64,000 bases of DNA, taken from NCBI RefSeq assembly GCF_003173575.1, contig NZ_QGNY01000007.1:1-64000 (forward strand). The letters run 5' to 3'. The notes beneath the pieces were generated by a model. That model saw only the letters and a program-made list of their open reading frames with translations. It was not told the origin of the DNA and searched no databases. How positions within the stretch are numbered: the stretch's first letter is position 1; each line of letters begins with the position of its first letter. The DNA comes from Pedobacter paludis. GTDB lineage: Bacteria > Bacteroidota > Bacteroidia > Sphingobacteriales > Sphingobacteriaceae. Position numbers and translations under genes: made by a program. Below are positions 63,871-64,000 of this stretch, piece by piece.

Positions 63871-64000
63871 ATGCTTATTAAGATCTATCCAGAAAACCCC
63901 AACGAAAGAGCCATCGAACAAGTGGTAGAAGTTCTGAGAAAAGGGGGAATCATCATTTATCCTACAGATACGATTTATGGTTTGGGCTGTGACATTACCA
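63871..64000 (+). CDS. Sua5/YciO/YrdC threonylcarbamoyl-AMP synthase (partial)
   Basis: The first 43 codons, cut by the window end, read MLIKIYPENPNERAIEQVVE and then IIYPTDTIYGLGCD. The P-T-D-T-I-Y-G-L-G loop is the signature of the YrdC fold. These enzymes make threonylcarbamoyl-AMP for t6A37 of tRNAs; YciO paralogues share the motif, so the exact member is open. It is divergent from the glutamate synthase-like gene with an 83-bp gap. Confidence 0.85.
   Translation, partial: MLIKIYPENPNERAIEQVVEVLRKGGIIIYPTDTIYGLGCDIT

Overview
The window is a chromosome segment of a Bacteroidota bacterium, most likely a Pedobacter-like Sphingobacteriaceae. Supporting signs are promoters with the Bacteroidota -7 element TAnnTTTG, a type III glutamine synthetase, a one-chain FGAM synthetase, an Oar-like TonB-dependent receptor, SPII lipoproteins, and intergenic hairpin and tandem repeats typical of that group. 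No database search was possible, so the genus is an inference.

Bases 1 to about 18,400 are a genomic island, visibly richer in G+C than the rest and ending at a tRNA-His gene. It carries a UvrD-like helicase remnant, an M50-like/TPR protein, a DUF5655 protein, a mutasome operon (imuA-imuB-dnaE2) divergent from an unknown gene, an AraC regulator with a cupin gene, a lipoprotein, a cryptochrome-DASH gene broken by three 1-nt shifts, a PUR-alpha/RadC-N fusion, two DUF6908-like paralogues, a zinc-ribbon protein, a broken mobilisation gene, and a large serine recombinase whose reading frame runs across the tRNA-His gene. The cargo is dominated by DNA damage and mutagenesis functions. Two copies of the palindrome TACTAA-N5-TTAGTA sit in the divergent imuA promoter region and look like a damage-response operator.

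Bases 18,600 to 31,800 are core chromosome: rnhA, fbp with a YfcE-like phosphoesterase, a TrmN6-like methyltransferase, a VOC protein, purL, tonB, glnN, purM and a small conserved gene, with clear terminators and promoters. A block of about five 100-bp tandem repeats lies before purM.

Bases 31,900 to 43,000 are accessory. The main discovery candidate is a two-gene unit on the minus strand: a sigma-70-like protein (33278-34039) followed by a Cas12f/TnpB-like protein (32069-33142). The second protein has lost RuvC catalytic residues (Ser220 and Asn316 where Asp and Glu are expected) and lacks the C-terminal zinc finger and last RuvC motif. This layout suggests RNA-guided transcription initiation by a nuclease-dead Cas12f homologue and its sigma factor. 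Around it are a structured intergenic segment, a duplicated double hairpin and an 11-unit 44-bp repeat array. Further right come a long imperfect palindrome, an XRE regulator, two intact unknown genes among several decayed coding fragments, an ECF sigma factor and a frameshifted gene.

Bases 43,000 to 64,000 return to ordinary chromosome: a class V aminotransferase, a TonB receptor/lipoprotein pair, lpdA, an MBL hydrolase/GNAT pair, ferritin, a conserved trio (circularly permuted ATP-grasp, alpha-E, transglutaminase-like), an M28 peptidase lipoprotein, asnS, an FMN-dependent glutamate synthase-like protein and the start of a Sua5/YrdC gene. Repeat families fill several of the intergenic gaps.
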